This document shows positions 1 to 12,487 of a DNA stretch of 64,000 nucleotides, one piece after another. Position 1 is the stretch's first letter. The number at the start of each line of letters is the position of its first letter. This DNA comes from Citrus sinensis. Lineage: Eukaryota > Streptophyta > Magnoliopsida > Sapindales > Rutaceae. Location: positions 45,473,001 through 45,537,000 of the forward strand of contig NC_068558.1 in the NCBI RefSeq assembly GCF_022201045.2, given 5' to 3'. The notes under the pieces were generated by a model. That model saw nothing but the letters and a program-made list of their open reading frames with translations, was not told the origin of the DNA and ran no database searches. Both the position numbers and the translations under genes were made by a program.

Positions 1-613
1 AGGAAAAAAATGATTAGTCATTCGCTAAAGCATGTTGTTTTCTTAATTATAAACAAGCTGAATTCATTTAATTATATCTATTTTCTTAACAGTGATGTGT
101 ATGTTGCAATAAAAAAATATGGTAATTGTTTTAAATAAAGTTTATTATAGCTTATTCTAGATTTTTATCCTCATCCTATAGAATTAGCAGGGAAATAGAG
201 TCTCAGTACATGAACATGTGCTTGATAATTTTTGCAGTTTTTGTTTGTTCAAAGTGTACCTTTATATATAACTCCTAAATTTTCTTTTATTATATATATA
301 TATATATATATATATTTCTGTCTAGAATGTTTGTGGCATGTTTTGTACGTTGAAATTAACATCATTTGGTGAAAAAGAATTAAAATTATAAACGTCAACT
401 AAAAAAAATTAAAAAAATGCGCGTCAGTTGCTCAAATTAACAAATTTAATAAATAAATCCAATTAAAGTGAAATACCACCGAGTTGCACATTTGGGTAGC
501 TTGGGTAAAACATGCATGATCAAACACAAACAGTTTAAGAAAGTGGAAAAAGGGAAAAAAAAGAAAAAAGAAAAAAGAAAAAAAGTAACAAATACACCCG
601 CATCAAGTAATCA
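1..613. other. 3' flank of first PME gene, AT-rich
   Basis: There is no gene here. A (TA)n microsatellite lies near 289-315. From about 330 the sequence resembles the 3' flank of the second PME gene (about 5470-5739), so the downstream DNA was part of the same duplication. Confidence 0.6.
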
Positions 614-2450
614 TCAGCTTATTAAGCCACCAGTGTAAGGCACCCCTGTTCGTGGTAGCCATTGATCTCCCAACAGGAAATTAGACACGGTGAAATTAGC
701 GGCATCAGTTGCATTAATCGCATGGTAACCAGGCCACGTAACTCGATTGGCGGTGTTAGATCCAGGTCCCCTGTTATCGTACTCAGCATAATATAATGTA
801 CTCAGCGCGAAATCTCCAGTCCAAATCTGCCAGCCTGCAGGATTTATCAAACCATCCAGGAAAGATTGCATAACAACAGTCCTCGAGTACTCTTTCCATG
901 GCCTCCCAAGATATGTTGGTAATGTTCGATTGCTCGATGCGAGTTCATCAGCAGCTCTAAAAGTGCAATTATGAATGGATATGCCGGTGTTTTGGTTAGG
1001 GTCTGTTCGACCTTGTGCAGTGATGACATTATATTGTCCAATCATTGGTAGCCGTGCATGGATATTACAATTTTGGAGAACAACAGCGGCGTTTCCAAGT
1101 ATGAAATCAATTGTACCATAGATATCGCATTCTCTGTAGAATTGCCTTAGAGAATGTGTATATAATGTATCTTGGTACCCTTCGAAGCTGCAGCTATAAA
1201 ATGTAGACAAATCCCCCCCACTGCGTAGTGCCACAGCCTGGAACTTGCTTGGACCGGCTGTATTTTGAAAAGTAATGTCCACCGCGACAAAATTTGGTGC
1301 CACCACAGCTGCGCATGTAATATTTATGCATTTTGCAAATAGTGAATGAACTCATTAGAATACGTATCCAATATAAGTTTACACTGGGGACAGTAGTAGA
1401 ACACACACACGCACGCACACATGTAAAATTAATTAATTAATTACCAAAGGTAGCAGAATTGAACGTAGTCCATCCATCTACAGCGCTTCTGTTGCCAGTG
1501 ATTATTGTCTGATTGATGCCGTCTCCTATCATCATTAGATTTATCTTGTTCTTAGCAATGGATACGTATTCTTGATAGACCCCGTCCTTGATATATATCA
1601 AGAAGTATCCATTGCTAACATCAGTATCGTTTGGAGCTGCATTAATAGCATCATTGATGGTGGAGAACATTCCCCTCCCGTCCTGACTCACCGTCACTAT
1701 TTTGCTCACCAACACTCCACGTCCATCACCACTGTTGAGTTTTCTTTTGCATACTTTCTCGTAAATTGCCCGATTTTCATCAGACATTATCAATGGCAAG
1801 CGTCCGTCTTTGCCGAACAGACGTTGCGTTCCTGTAGGCATCTGCCATATGGTTCCTTTCCTCTTCTGACCAACCCAACCCTTTTTGAAAAGAGCAAGCA
1901 AGACGCTGCTGAGTTTTGTGTCGTCTAAGAGAGGAACAGAGAGGCCATTCGCTGTGCTCCAGGCCGAGACAGCGGCTTGAAGGCCATCTAAACAGGTTTG
2001 TTGGTTTGTTAAGATCGCACTAAGCCGAGTTTGCACGTCATCCGCTTGCTTGGCAGGCAGAATTTGACTAGTGTTGTTCACAGTTTGGAAGGACCTTGAA
2101 AAATAGTCCATGTTAAGATCAGCTAGTAAATAGCAGTCTTCCAGAGCACGTATAGCAGCGGTCGATAAAGTGGACGGCCGTTTAAGATAATTGTCAATCA
2201 AGTCCAAGAATTTTCGAGATTGCGAAAAAGCCTTGCGGAAGGAGAATCGGCCATAGGTGTAGATATCAGTGGTTTGCTTAGCATTAGCAAGCATAGATTT
2301 GCAATAGGATTGATTTGGGGTGTACTTGCAAATAGTTTCTGGTGTGACGCGACTTTTTCGAGCAAAATTTGCCGCACAAGTTGGATTGGAAAAGAAAGGA
2401 ATGGAAATGAGAATAGGCAATGTTATTAGGAGGAGGAGATTTGAACCCAT
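614..2450 (-). CDS. pectinesterase with N-terminal inhibitor domain (tandem copy 1)
   Basis: De-esterifies cell-wall homogalacturonan, releasing methanol. Exon 1 is 2450-1445 and exon 2 is 1308-614; the GT-AG intron is 136 bp, phase 1. The joined product is 566 aa. A hydrophobic signal peptide spans about 1-26. The PMEI domain (about 30-190) has the four usual Cys at 41, 50, 106 and 153. A linker carries RKLN (236-239), where the family usually has the RKLL-type processing site. The catalytic domain starts near 248 with GVYQEY, then QAVAL (Q359), QDTL (Q381, D382), the nucleophile D403 and LGRPW (R471). The nucleophile motif reads DFILGN instead of DFIFGN. The family resembles Arabidopsis PME7/20/25-type enzymes. 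The frame is fully open, so it is probably functional, but the Phe-to-Leu change beside the nucleophile is unusual. It is the 3'-most copy of a four-gene tandem array, all in the same direction. Confidence 0.93.
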
Positions 2451-2515
2451 TTGTTTTAGATTAAGGGTTGAAAGAGAAGAGACAAGAGTTTGAATGATTT
2501 GTGCCAGTAATGGGG

Positions 2516-2527
2516 TGTATTTACAGG
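2516..2527 (-). promoter_or_regulatory. diverged TATA-box position of PME copy 1
   Basis: The minus strand reads CCTGTAAATACA about 70 bp upstream of the ATG. The other three tandem copies have CCTATAAAT at the equivalent place, so this copy has lost the canonical TATA core by one A-to-G change. Position and conservation support a promoter role; no expression data are available. Confidence 0.5.
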
Positions 2528-2529
2528 AG

Positions 2530-4300
2530 GTGAATGGTAGCTTCGCTTCATATTATGATGCATTTCTTTAATTTGTGTCAGAAGGAGAAATATGGAAGTC
2601 AACTAATTGTAAGGCTTTATCAAAGAACGCGTTCGTTTTGAGATTGATATTCTTATGCATCATGCATGCAACCAAATTTGGAATAAAAGCATTAATCTAT
2701 TTATCTGTCTACTGATAGAACGTGGTATGAACATTTCTTGATTTGGCAATCTTCCTTTGCCTTCCCCAATTAGATTTTCAACTGTGTCATAAGTCATAAC
2801 ATGCAAGCTTCCAATCATTCTCCAACTTGAGTTTGGTTTATGAAAATTTTTATCCAATCTCTTTGTTTATTATTATTATTTCTCACGTAACCAACATTCA
2901 AATCTTTGAACCTTAAGGAACAGAATAGGAAATACAACATTAATGATATTGGTTAAAAAAAAAAATGATGACCATTGATATGTTGTCAAGACTCGAGTTA
3001 TGTTAAAGTATGTCATAAGATTACAATGTTAAGATCTGCGACATTAAAGTTTATGAATAATTCAGAAACATTACTCTACATTACTCTTTCTGGATGCAAG
3101 CGAATAGACATTTTTCCAAGGTCAACCTGTACCGAATCCATAGTTGTATGGTACGTTTGTTCTTGTGTGCTTGTTGATCAAGGTTCGGTTGGGAAGTGAG
3201 TTTTTATATGTGCCTGGAATAAATCCTTTATACTGGTCACACTCAACGCACCCAATAGACGTGGCACGCACCAACGAACCTCTCACTTATGATAGATTAC
3301 ATTAATAGCAATAATAATAAAAGTCAATGTAATGCTCGGTGATTGGATAATATAGAATTTACTCTGTTTCAGTTAAGAATGTCAAGCAAAAATTGGCAGA
3401 GCCATAGTTGATCGGCGACAATGACCGAACCGTAGTCGGGAGTATTTTACAGAATTTGATATTATAGATAAAAATGAGCAAATGTTTGAAATATTCACTA
3501 ATTACTTCGATTTTTGTTTGAAATTTTCTTGCTTTAATTTATCTTTTTCCAACAAAAACATAAAAGGAGAGAATCGGGTTTTATTTATTTTTTCAACCAT
3601 CTGCGTTAATTACCGCCTATTCCTCTCGACTCTCGAGTCTCTTCCAGCCATCCAGGCCGCATGGCATACGCTTGATGCTGATGCATGCTTTGAGTTTGAG
3701 ATGCCGATGGCGCTAGCTGACCAGCACCGCCCACATCATGAGAATTTCACAATTTTTTTTTAAACAAATAAAGAATATTATGAATTAAGAGAGGATTTTA
3801 TGCGAAATTAGCTAACTTCTACTACCTTGGCTTACTATTACTACGACTCTGTTGGTGAAGCTAATTAGTTGCAAACGTTCTACAAAATAAATATATAAGT
3901 AGATTTTAGATTTTTCTATCCATCCAACAATTGTAACATTATTAGAAAAATAGTCCATATTGGTGTGAAAACTCCACCCAAAAGGTGATGCTGCCGTCAC
4001 TTTGCCATTTGGAGATGATTTCGTCAATCTCATCGGCTACTGAAGACAAGAAATTAGATGACAATTCAGCTAGAAGAGCCGTCATTATATGGTAGTGTTC
4101 CAACGTCGCTACTTCGTTTTGGTGGTTTTTGCACCACCAAACACATCAATGTTGACGAAATTAGTTTGGTTATGTATATCATCAAAATTTGAATTCGCTG
4201 GTACCAAATTTGCCTTTGAATTCATTGATAGACGCCATTGAAGGTACCATCATTGTTGTCAAAACTGTGAATGCCAATGTTTTATTTTAGACCAATGCTA
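2530..4300. other. intergenic DNA upstream of PME copy 1
   Basis: No coding region is recognised. The stretch at about 3110-3350 is related to blocks upstream of the other three tandem PME genes (see the repeat entries at 9060, 16305 and 25205). The short open frames here look random. Confidence 0.5.
3110..3350. repeat. upstream conserved block, copy A
   Basis: It contains the ordered words CTTGTTGATCAAGGTTCGG, GTGCCTGGAATAAA, a GGTCA word, and a final CTCGGTGATTGG. The same words in the same order recur near 16305-16490, and partly near 9060-9170 and 25205-25350. It lies about 0.7-0.9 kb upstream of PME copy 1. It is either a remnant of the duplicated unit or a shared upstream regulatory region. 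Confidence 0.6.
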
Positions 4301-5460
4301 GCCATCACATCTAAGTCCGAATTTGAGTCCTAATTGATGTGGCATTCATCCATTAGATGGTGATTAACTAATTTTACAAGTTATTAAATCCATCATTTAA
4401 TACAACATATTTCCTAATAATCTTCACTTTGACGAGTTTTTAAATTATGTCACAAAACATGATCCACGTGTATCCACACAATTGTGTCGTCTCCACCTTC
4501 TTTACTCTACCTAAAACTACACTCACATAGTGTTTGTTAGAATCACTTTATGATGGGTAAAAGGAGGCACACCACGGACTGGCTTTATCAGTATTTCCAT
4601 CTAATGATTTAGAACTACTAGCCAAACTTGCTCTATTCCGACAATATTCGTTAAGGTGCCCAGATTGTCTACACACTTCCATGGGTTTCCACCAATAGGA
4701 TCATGGTTTATATCACCTTGCTTTTCTTGTGTAGCTAGATTGAATCAATATATCCTTGACTTGAACTTACCATAAGTCAAAATTAATTCTTCCATCAAAA
4801 TTTTCAACTTCAATCCTCACAAGATTTGAAAATTTATACGCATATATTATTGCTTTACATAACAACCTTTAGTTCTAATACCACTTAATAGAAAATTTTA
4901 ATCCCACTCAAGATCGTGCAAGCAAAAATATCAAACAAATAATAAATGAAAAAGAGATGGAGAATATAGTCAATCACGTAATATAAGAATTTACATGGAA
5001 AATTCGTATATAAAAAAAAACAAGGCCGCCAAGGACAACGAGAGAAAAATTTACTATGTAAAAAATTATGACAATCATTTTAGTATTTTTTTTCCCACAC
5101 TCAAAACCCTAATAACACCTAATCTCTTAATAGACCTATCATTTCTCTCACACTAAATATTGTCTACTTGCAAAGAACTTAATATTTTTTTCTCACACTC
5201 AAAACCCTAATAACACATAATCTCTTAATAGACCTATCATTTCTCTTACACTAAATATTGTCCACTTGTAAAGAATTGATTGATGTGTTATACCAACAAG
5301 ACGCGAAATTAGTTATTCCTTAAATAGAAATCCTACTAAATAAGAAAATATTATAGGAAATCCTAATTGAAAAATAAGACATATTTATTAACAAAATAGT
5401 TGTGAAAGAAAGAAAAGAAATTAAAGAAAGAAAATTTAATTTCTTATTGCGAGTTTTCTC
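4300..5460 (-). mobile_element. probable LTR-retrotransposon relic
   Basis: On the minus strand a word resembling the complement of a tRNA-Met primer site lies near 4870-4885. An LTR-like stretch with an ACGTGGATC/TTACATGG-type leader sits on one side of it. About 200 bp beyond, near 4640-4690, a short frame can encode a Cys-His-Cys pattern (CRQSGHLNEYC) like part of a gag zinc knuckle whose first Cys is missing. No long frame survives. The assignment rests on weak motifs only. Confidence 0.3.
5083..5278. repeat. tandem duplication, two copies of about 98 bp
   Basis: The word TCAAAACCCTAATAACAC begins at 5101 and again at 5199, and the following bases through the ACTAAATATTGTC word repeat with few mismatches. 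The period is 98 bp. It lies inside the putative retrotransposon relic. Confidence 0.85.
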
Positions 5461-5739
5461 TCTAAACATGTGCCATGTTTTGTTCAGGACTACAGGATCA
5501 GTGCGTGTGATATAGTTTATACAAAATAATACTATTTGGTAAAAAAGAATTGATACTGGACGCCATCAATTAGGATAATAATAAAAGTTAGAAAAATAAC
5601 AATCATTTGCTGGAATTAACGAATAAATAAATCCATTTGAAGTGAATACCAGGCTGAACATTTGGGTAGATTGGGTACAACATGCATCATCAAAACAATT
5701 GAAAAAGGGGGCAAAAAAAAAAAAAGCATCACGTGATAA

Positions 5740-7637
5740 TTAGCTTATTAGGCCCCCTGTGTAAGGCACCCCAGTTTGTGGTAGCCATACATCACCCAGC
5801 AGAAAATTAGAGACAGTGAAATTAGCGGCATCGGTTGCATTAATCACATGGTAACCAGGCCACGTAACTCGATTGGCACTGTTAGATCCAGGTCCCCTGT
5901 TGTCGTACTCAGCATAATATAATGTACTCAGCGCGAAATCTCCAGTCCAAATCTGCCAGCCTGAAGGATTTATCAAACTATCCATGAAAGACTGCATAAT
6001 AACAGTCCTCGAGTACTCTTTCCATGGCCTTCCTAGGTATGTCTGTACGGTTTGATTGCTTAAAGCAAGTTCATCGGCAGCTCTAAAAGTGCAATTATGA
6101 ATGGATATGCCAGTGTTTTGGTTAGGGTCTGTCCGACCCTGTGCGGTGATAACATTATATTGTCCACTCATAGGTAGCCGCAGATAGATATTGCAGTTTT
6201 GGAGAACAACGGCAGCGTTTCCGAATATGAAATCGATTGTACCATAGATATCGCATTCTCTGTAGAATTGCCTTTGAGAGTGTGTATATAAACTATCTTG
6301 GTACCCTTCAAAGCTGCAGCTATAAAATGTAGACAAATCTGCCCCGCTGCGGAGAGCGACAGCCTGGTGCTTGCTTGGCCCAGCTGTGTTCCGGAAACTT
6401 ATGTCCACGGCAACAAAATTTGGTGCCACAACAGCTGCAATTATCATAATGTACATATATATTCATTAAGTAGAATAGTAATAAGTTGATCATTAATATT
6501 TGCGGCAGTACTAGAACACACACATATATATAGAAGCTAGCTTTACGCCATATATATATATAGATAGATAGATATAGATATAGATATAGATAGATAGATA
6601 GATAGCTTAATTACCAAAAGTAGCAGAATTGAAAGTAGTCCATCCATCAACAAAGTTTCTGTCACCGGTGATTATTGTCTTACCAATGCCGTCTCCAATC
6701 ATCATCAAAATTTTCTTGTTCTTAGCAATGGAGATGTATTCTTGATAGACACCCTCCTTGATATAAATCAAGAAGTATCCATCGGTAACATCTGTATTGT
6801 TTGGAGCTGCCGTAATAGCATCATTGATGGTCGAGAACTTTGCTTTCCCATCCTGACTCACCGTCACTATTTTGGTCACCAAGACTCCTCCGTCGTCACT
6901 CTTGAGTTTTCTTCCGCTTAAAGACTCGTAAATTGCACGATTTTCGTCGGACATTATCAATGGCAAATGTCCATGTCTATCTTTGCCGAACAGACGCTGC
7001 GTCCTTGTGGGATGCCTTGTGATGGTTACTTTCTTCTTCCTACCAACCCAACCTTTTCTGACAAGAGCAAGCAAGACGCTGCTAAGTTTTGTATCCTCAA
7101 AGAGAGGGACAGAGACACCATTCTTTATGCTCTCAGCTGAATTAGCAGCGGCTTGCAGCCCATCTAAACAAGTTTGCTGGTTTGTTAACACAGCACTAAG
7201 CCGAGTTTGCACGTCATCAGCTTGCATGGCAGGTAGAATTTCTCTAGTAGTATTGAGAGTTTGAAAGCAGCTTGAAAGATAGTCCACGTTGAGATCAGTT
7301 AGTGAATTGCAATCTTCCAGAGCCCGAATAGCGGCGGTTGATAATGTGGACCGCCGTTTAAGATATGTGTCAATTAAGTGCAGGAATTTACGAGATTGCG
7401 AAAAGGCTTTGCGGATGGAGAAGCGACCATAGGTGTAGACATCTGCGGTTGGGTTAGCATTAGCGAGCATAGATTTGCAATAAGAACGATTTTTGGAGTG
7501 TACTTGCAAATGGTTTCTGGTGTGAAGCGAGTTGTTGGAGCATTATCTAACCTTAGTGCACAAGATGGATAGGCAAAGAAAGGAAGGGCAAGGAGAATTG
7601 GAAATGCTCTGATCAGAAAGAAGAGTTTGGAAGCCAT
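5740..7637 (-). pseudogene. pectinesterase with inhibitor domain (tandem copy 2), frameshifted
   Basis: Exon 1 is 7637-6615 and exon 2 is 6434-5740; the GT-AG intron is 180 bp. The summed exon length, 1718 nt, is not a multiple of three. The reading frame breaks near 7500: where copy 1 has CCAAAT, this copy has CCAAAAAT, two extra A in an A-run inside the PMEI domain just before the second conserved Cys. The upstream frame (MASKLFF signal peptide through ETICKYTP) therefore ends early, and the downstream frame resumes at SYCKSMLAN. Everything after that is open. The catalytic domain keeps QAVAL, DFIFGN and LGRPW but has QDSL instead of QDTL, and the processing site reads RKLK. It is either a young pseudogene or an assembly error in a homopolymer. 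An internal start (ATG at 7509) could give a protein without a signal peptide, which would not reach the wall. Confidence 0.85.
6550..6605. repeat. TA/GATA microsatellite in the intron of PME copy 2
   Basis: A short (TA)n run is followed by repeats of GATA and GATATA. It lies within the 180-bp intron next to the donor site and explains why this intron is longer than those of its paralogues (124-136 bp). Confidence 0.9.
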
Positions 7638-7700
7638 AATCTTTTTAGACCATGAAACAGATTGAACTACGCTGGAATGATTTGTATTAGGATTTAGGTG

Positions 7701-7710
7701 AATTTATAGG
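7701..7710 (-). promoter_or_regulatory. TATA box of PME copy 2
   Basis: The minus strand reads CCTATAAATT about 65 bp upstream of the ATG, at the same relative position as in copies 3 and 4. Confidence 0.55.
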
Positions 7711-7944
7711 AGGGACAGGGAGCTTTTACAAATATGGAAGTCAGCTTATGAGACTATCAAGCACGCAGTCTCAACATAATATCCTAATGTATGCAACCAA
7801 ATTTGGAATTAAAATGTTTGTTAAATTTATCTACTTATACAACGTGCCTGCTGTATTCATTCTTTGACAATCTTTGCGTTGTATATTAATGTCTGAACAT
7901 ATCTTTCTTGTGGGACGACAATGTGTGAGTAAGGATGGGTGAGT

Positions 7945-8205
7945 AAATTAAGATTTGTTTGGTAATGAGATTTGACAGTTATAACTTAAAAGTTTTGCAA
8001 TTAAAGTATTTAATAAACACTAGATATAATGGCTTAGAAGATAAATTGAGTTAATCTCACACTTGTATGATAAAAAATTTATAATATCTTTATATTTTTC
8101 CTCAAAATTATTATTTAAAAGTCATGTCTCTACATGACCTTTAATTTATTTCATAATTTCATTTTTTTTCCCACAGCATCTCATCAAACATGGTCTAAGT
8201 TCCTT
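7945..8205 (-). repeat. dispersed AT-rich MITE-like repeat, copy 1
   Basis: In reverse orientation it shares the core TAAATAATAATTTTGA, a following ATTATAAATTTTT-type stretch and a TATACAAG or CATACAAG word with sequences near 16553, 45330 and 57952. The ends are not resolved. Confidence 0.5.
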
Positions 8206-11200
8206 GTGGGCGTACCCACCAAGATTATCTGCAGTGACATACACATTACTAATTTTCAGCCAGCTTAAGCAATTAGGTTTGAACTAAATTGAAATTGAAA
8301 TAAAATACCGAAAATTTAATCCAACATCTTTCTGATTATTATGTTGGAATATCTCATTTACATGCAGAATAAATTTCTAGAAGTTATAACATATAATTGT
8401 TGATTAGTTTGGCAGGTAAAATCTCTAAAATTATACAAGATGTCTGGCATTTGAACTTACTCAAATATGGAGATGAGATATAATTTCTAGTCATATGCTC
8501 ACAAAATTAATAATCGCCAATAATCAATTAAAATCCTAAGAGCATAGATGTGTGTGATATTAATTAAAAGTTTATAGTCGGTAGGGGACAAAATTTTAAT
8601 GGGTTCTGATGTGCCAATACTATTTAAAAAAGAAAGGGTGCAAATGTCAATGCGATAAACGTAACATATGGAATGTACTAGACTGTTTACTAAATAGAAG
8701 AAACTTATTGCCAGAAAACCAAATAACTTTAAGGCAATTATTTTAAAACAATGTTATATGATTTTTGGCTAAACCCACTTTGATTAAACTATATCACTAG
8801 ATCTCGTCTACTCTTGTGACTTCTTACTTATCATCACACTATCAACTTGTACAAAGCATTAGAGAACGCAATACAAGAAATACGTATGCCTTACAACAAC
8901 TACAATATTGTCTCAAGCGCTGAAACACTTCTAATACCAAGCTTTTGGCTTCTAGCCTAAATGATTTTACATCTTGATCAAATAGAATAATCAGACATTA
9001 AATTAAGCTTCAGGTTTTTTCCAGTGTCCGCGATTATAAAAAAATTATCCATCTCCACAAATAAATTGAATAAATGTGCCTGGAATACAGATTAAAGTAT
9101 ATGGTCAACAGACCTAATAGTTGTGACGCTTACGTAGGTCTCACTTTGGTTGAATAATCAAACAAATTAAGTTCATAGTGTTGGTTCCACAACTGTGATA
9201 ACTAGAGGACAAAATCAAAGCGAAGGAATTAATCTGCATCAACTTAGGTTGAGGTTGAATCAAATTAAAACACTCATACATCGGATCAATTAGAAAAATG
9301 TGGGACTATTTGAACCCACAAAATTTCTCTCTACATCTATTTTAAAAAATAAAATTGTTACTTAAATTTAAATTTAAAATTACCCTTCGTTAATCACTTT
9401 TTGTCTCTACTTTACAATTTTATTTTTTTTTTAAATTTATTTTTTAAGCTTTTCTTAGTATATCATGACCTATATTTCATACTTCCTATATATAAGGAAT
9501 TTTTTATCTTGATACTCATTAGCTTTTGTGTTTAGTAAAAATTAATTTCTTTATATTCAATAACTTTCATGGTTGATAAATATTTACTGATGTTCATTTT
9601 AAAATAGTGGTTTTTGTTCCTTTTAGTTAATATTACCAATTATGTGCAGCTAAAAAAATAAATTTAAATGAATTGATGAGAATTTGTTAAATTGAGAAGA
9701 GAAAAAGAAGAAAGGGTTTCTTAAGTAATTTTTTCAAAAAATTATTTAAACAATAAAATTCTTAACTAAAAAGAGGGTGTAGAAAGAAATTTGGTGGGAT
9801 TCAAACAATCTCACCCATTAAAAACTTTACTTTTTATTTAACAACATTTTATAAACCAAAAACATCAGTTTCTAAAGAGGGTGAGATTATTTGCACTCTA
9901 AAAATTAATTTTTATACTCTAATTTCAATAAAAATATATATTAAAAAACACCCATTATGTGAATTATTGTTAAGAATAATATATTATAAGTTAATATTAT
10001 ATAATTATTTTTGAACACCCATATACCACACTCATTATTCAATTTACAATTCTTATACTTTAAACCTTAAAACTTTTATTTTCAACCTTTTTAAACCTTT
10101 GGCCCTTCTTCTTCATTTTATTCATCTCTTCATCTTCTTCTTCTCCTTTTTTTTTCTTTTTTTCTTTTTAAAGTATTTATGGAACTTTTTATTATTATGT
10201 TCTCAATACAAGTTATTTGGGATGTAAATTTCAATATTGAACATATTTTAATAGTTATAATTATGTCAAATAATTTATTTACAAGTTGACTTATTATACT
10301 GTTGTAACTATTTCTATCTAATTTATTTATTTTCATCCTTAACTAAATAAAATTTACTAATTATCATTATTATTCATCTTCATAACTTGTGATATGTAAA
10401 TGTAATAATAAATCATTGTTTTAATTTTTTTAAAATTAGCATTATTTATCTTTATAATTTTTTATGAATATTTTGTGTATAACACATTGTAAACAACAAT
10501 AAAATTGATTCACATGTTCTAATTTAGAATATTGAAGATTGTATTGACTTGAACATGATTGATTTATGTTCTTATAAAATACTATCTTATTAATGTTCGT
10601 TGAAATGTTTATTACTTATTTAACATTTTAAATTTGTAAGAGTATAAATGGAAAAATAATAGTTTTCAAACTTTTAAGTTGAGAAAAATAAACAAATTAA
10701 TAGAAATATGTCATGTAAATTCAGACATTTAGCTTTATTGAAAAATCAAAATTTAAACCCATTCGTCTACTCCGATTTTATTTAAAAAAATAACACACAC
10801 ACAATCTAAATATTAGCAATAAGTTACAAATTGGTCTCTGATTTTCAGCAAAATTGCGCTTTACTTGAAGTGGGTGTGACATAAAGTAAATTTCATAGAA
10901 CCCTCGTTTAGTTGCATTGACCTTTCCTTAAGTCCCATATGCATGCGTTGACATTTTTTTTTTCTTTTTAAATTGTTTGCAAAAATTGCAATGACGGAAA
11001 ACAACTAAAACACTCCTTATTTGGTGAAATTAAATATTTTTCAACCAGCATATTTTTTATGTCAATAATATTTTGTTAATTGTCAACTTTAATTTTTTAC
11101 ATTAAAATAAGTGTTAAAATTGTTATATACATGTATCTCAACAGTTGGATTTGTATGATACAAAAAAGATCTTAAATTGTCCTCTAAAAATTAAGTATTT

Positions 11201-11223
11201 TAGATTATTTAACATTAGACCAT
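8206..11223. other. AT-rich intergenic DNA between PME copies 2 and 3
   Basis: No coding region is recognised. A related upstream conserved block lies at 9060-9170. The remainder is AT-rich with poly-A/T tracts and a CTTCTTCTTC-rich stretch near 10110-10170. Confidence 0.5.
9060..9170. repeat. upstream conserved block, copy B (partial)
   Basis: It contains AAATGTGCCTGGAATA, TATATGGTCAACAGACC, then a TTGTGACGCTTACGT word. These match in order the middle of the blocks upstream of PME copies 1 and 3. It lies about 1.4 kb upstream of PME copy 2. Confidence 0.55.
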
Positions 11224-11226
11224 TAA

Positions 11227-11913
11227 GGGCCAGTTTGGAAAATACTGTAACTTTTAAAATAATTGATGTTAATTGTGTTGTAGAAATAATCAGCTGTGAA
11301 AAAAATCAGTTAAGTGTTTGATAAATTTTGTTTTCAGAAGTACTATGACTTTTGAAAGCAATTATGGACGTTCGGTAAATTTTACTATTAAACTGCTGAG
11401 AGAAAACAAATGTCTAAAATGTACATAATGTATGATAAAATTTACTTATACATATAAAAACATGTACATATAATATTTTTAATTGTGTATTATAATAATT
11501 TTAACTAAAAATAAAATTTATAATATATTGATTTTATTTTTTATCTTAAAACAATTGATAATTAAATTTATAATATAGTGAAACAAATTTAATAATAATT
11601 CGACCAACAAATTGATATTAATAAATTGATATTTATAAATTATATTAAAAATTTATTAAAATATTGATTTTGTTTTCAATTTGAATAAGGATAATTTTGG
11701 GTTTAAGTAATAATTTTAAGGATATTTATGAAATTGTATTAAAGGATAACTCAAAATCAGAATCTAAAAGATACTCCTTCCATTTTTTTCAAAATCAACT
11801 GTAAGAGTGGTTGATTTTGACAAAAGTGATTTTGATTTTTTTTAACACTAAAATTACCTTTTAAAATTTTAAAATCGCTTTTAAATCTTCCAAAAGCAAT
11901 CCCAAACGGATCC
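11227..11913. mobile_element. Tourist-like MITE, 687 bp
   Basis: It begins GGGCCAGTTTGG and ends CCAAACGGATCC, an imperfect terminal inverted repeat of the GGnCC...GTTTGG type common in PIF/Harbinger MITEs. TAA flanks both sides (11224-11226 and 11914-11916) as a target duplication. No coding capacity is seen. Confidence 0.75.
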
Positions 11914-11916
11914 TAA

Positions 11917-12487
11917 GAGGTTTCAGTAGATTTTAAAACACAAGAGAAAAAATGGTTTACTTCACATATAGTATTTTTAAAGAAGAATGTTGGAATTAAA
12001 GGATTTTGTTTTAGAAAAGTCTAGCTAGCTAATAGAATTTTTGACTTATTAAATCTCGAGAGCCAAAAATTTCTTCTTCAAATGGGCTATTTGCGCATAT
12101 GTGTTAACAATAAAACGTTAACAGAATTAGGATTAATTGTTGACAAACTTTAATATTTGTTACCAGAATGATAGAGTTGTGCAAAATTTAGGAAATAAGT
12201 AGCATAATAAAAAGCAGTAGGGACGATTCACTGTTGCGGATATTTCATCATCAATTTCGATAACAACATTATTTAAACATCTTAGTCATTGGAGTACTTC
12301 TACTGCAAAAAAGTTAAAAATAAAAAAAATACAATAGCAGTTCAAATATTAAATTTATTGTCAATACAATTGTACATTTGAATAGCTTGTGTATCACACA
12401 TGATTATTGAGTTTGCAAAGCAATTTCCCAAAAAAAAAAAACCGACGAACAGGAAGCTTCACAAGATGAGTAGCTTAATTAAAAAAA
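11917..12487. other. 3' flank of PME copy 3
   Basis: AT-rich DNA with no recognised feature apart from a poly-A stretch near 12430. Confidence 0.5.

Noticed and set aside
1572-1928. Open frame of 118 codons opposite PME copy 1
   Set aside because: It lies antisense inside a clear PME exon; its length reflects the codon use of the real gene. The same applies to the frames at 6983-7264, 12701-13024, 19659-19943 and 20704-21042.
6550-6605. GATA repeats as a regulatory signal for PME copy 2
   Set aside because: They are a plain microsatellite in an intron and absent from the paralogues; no basis for function.
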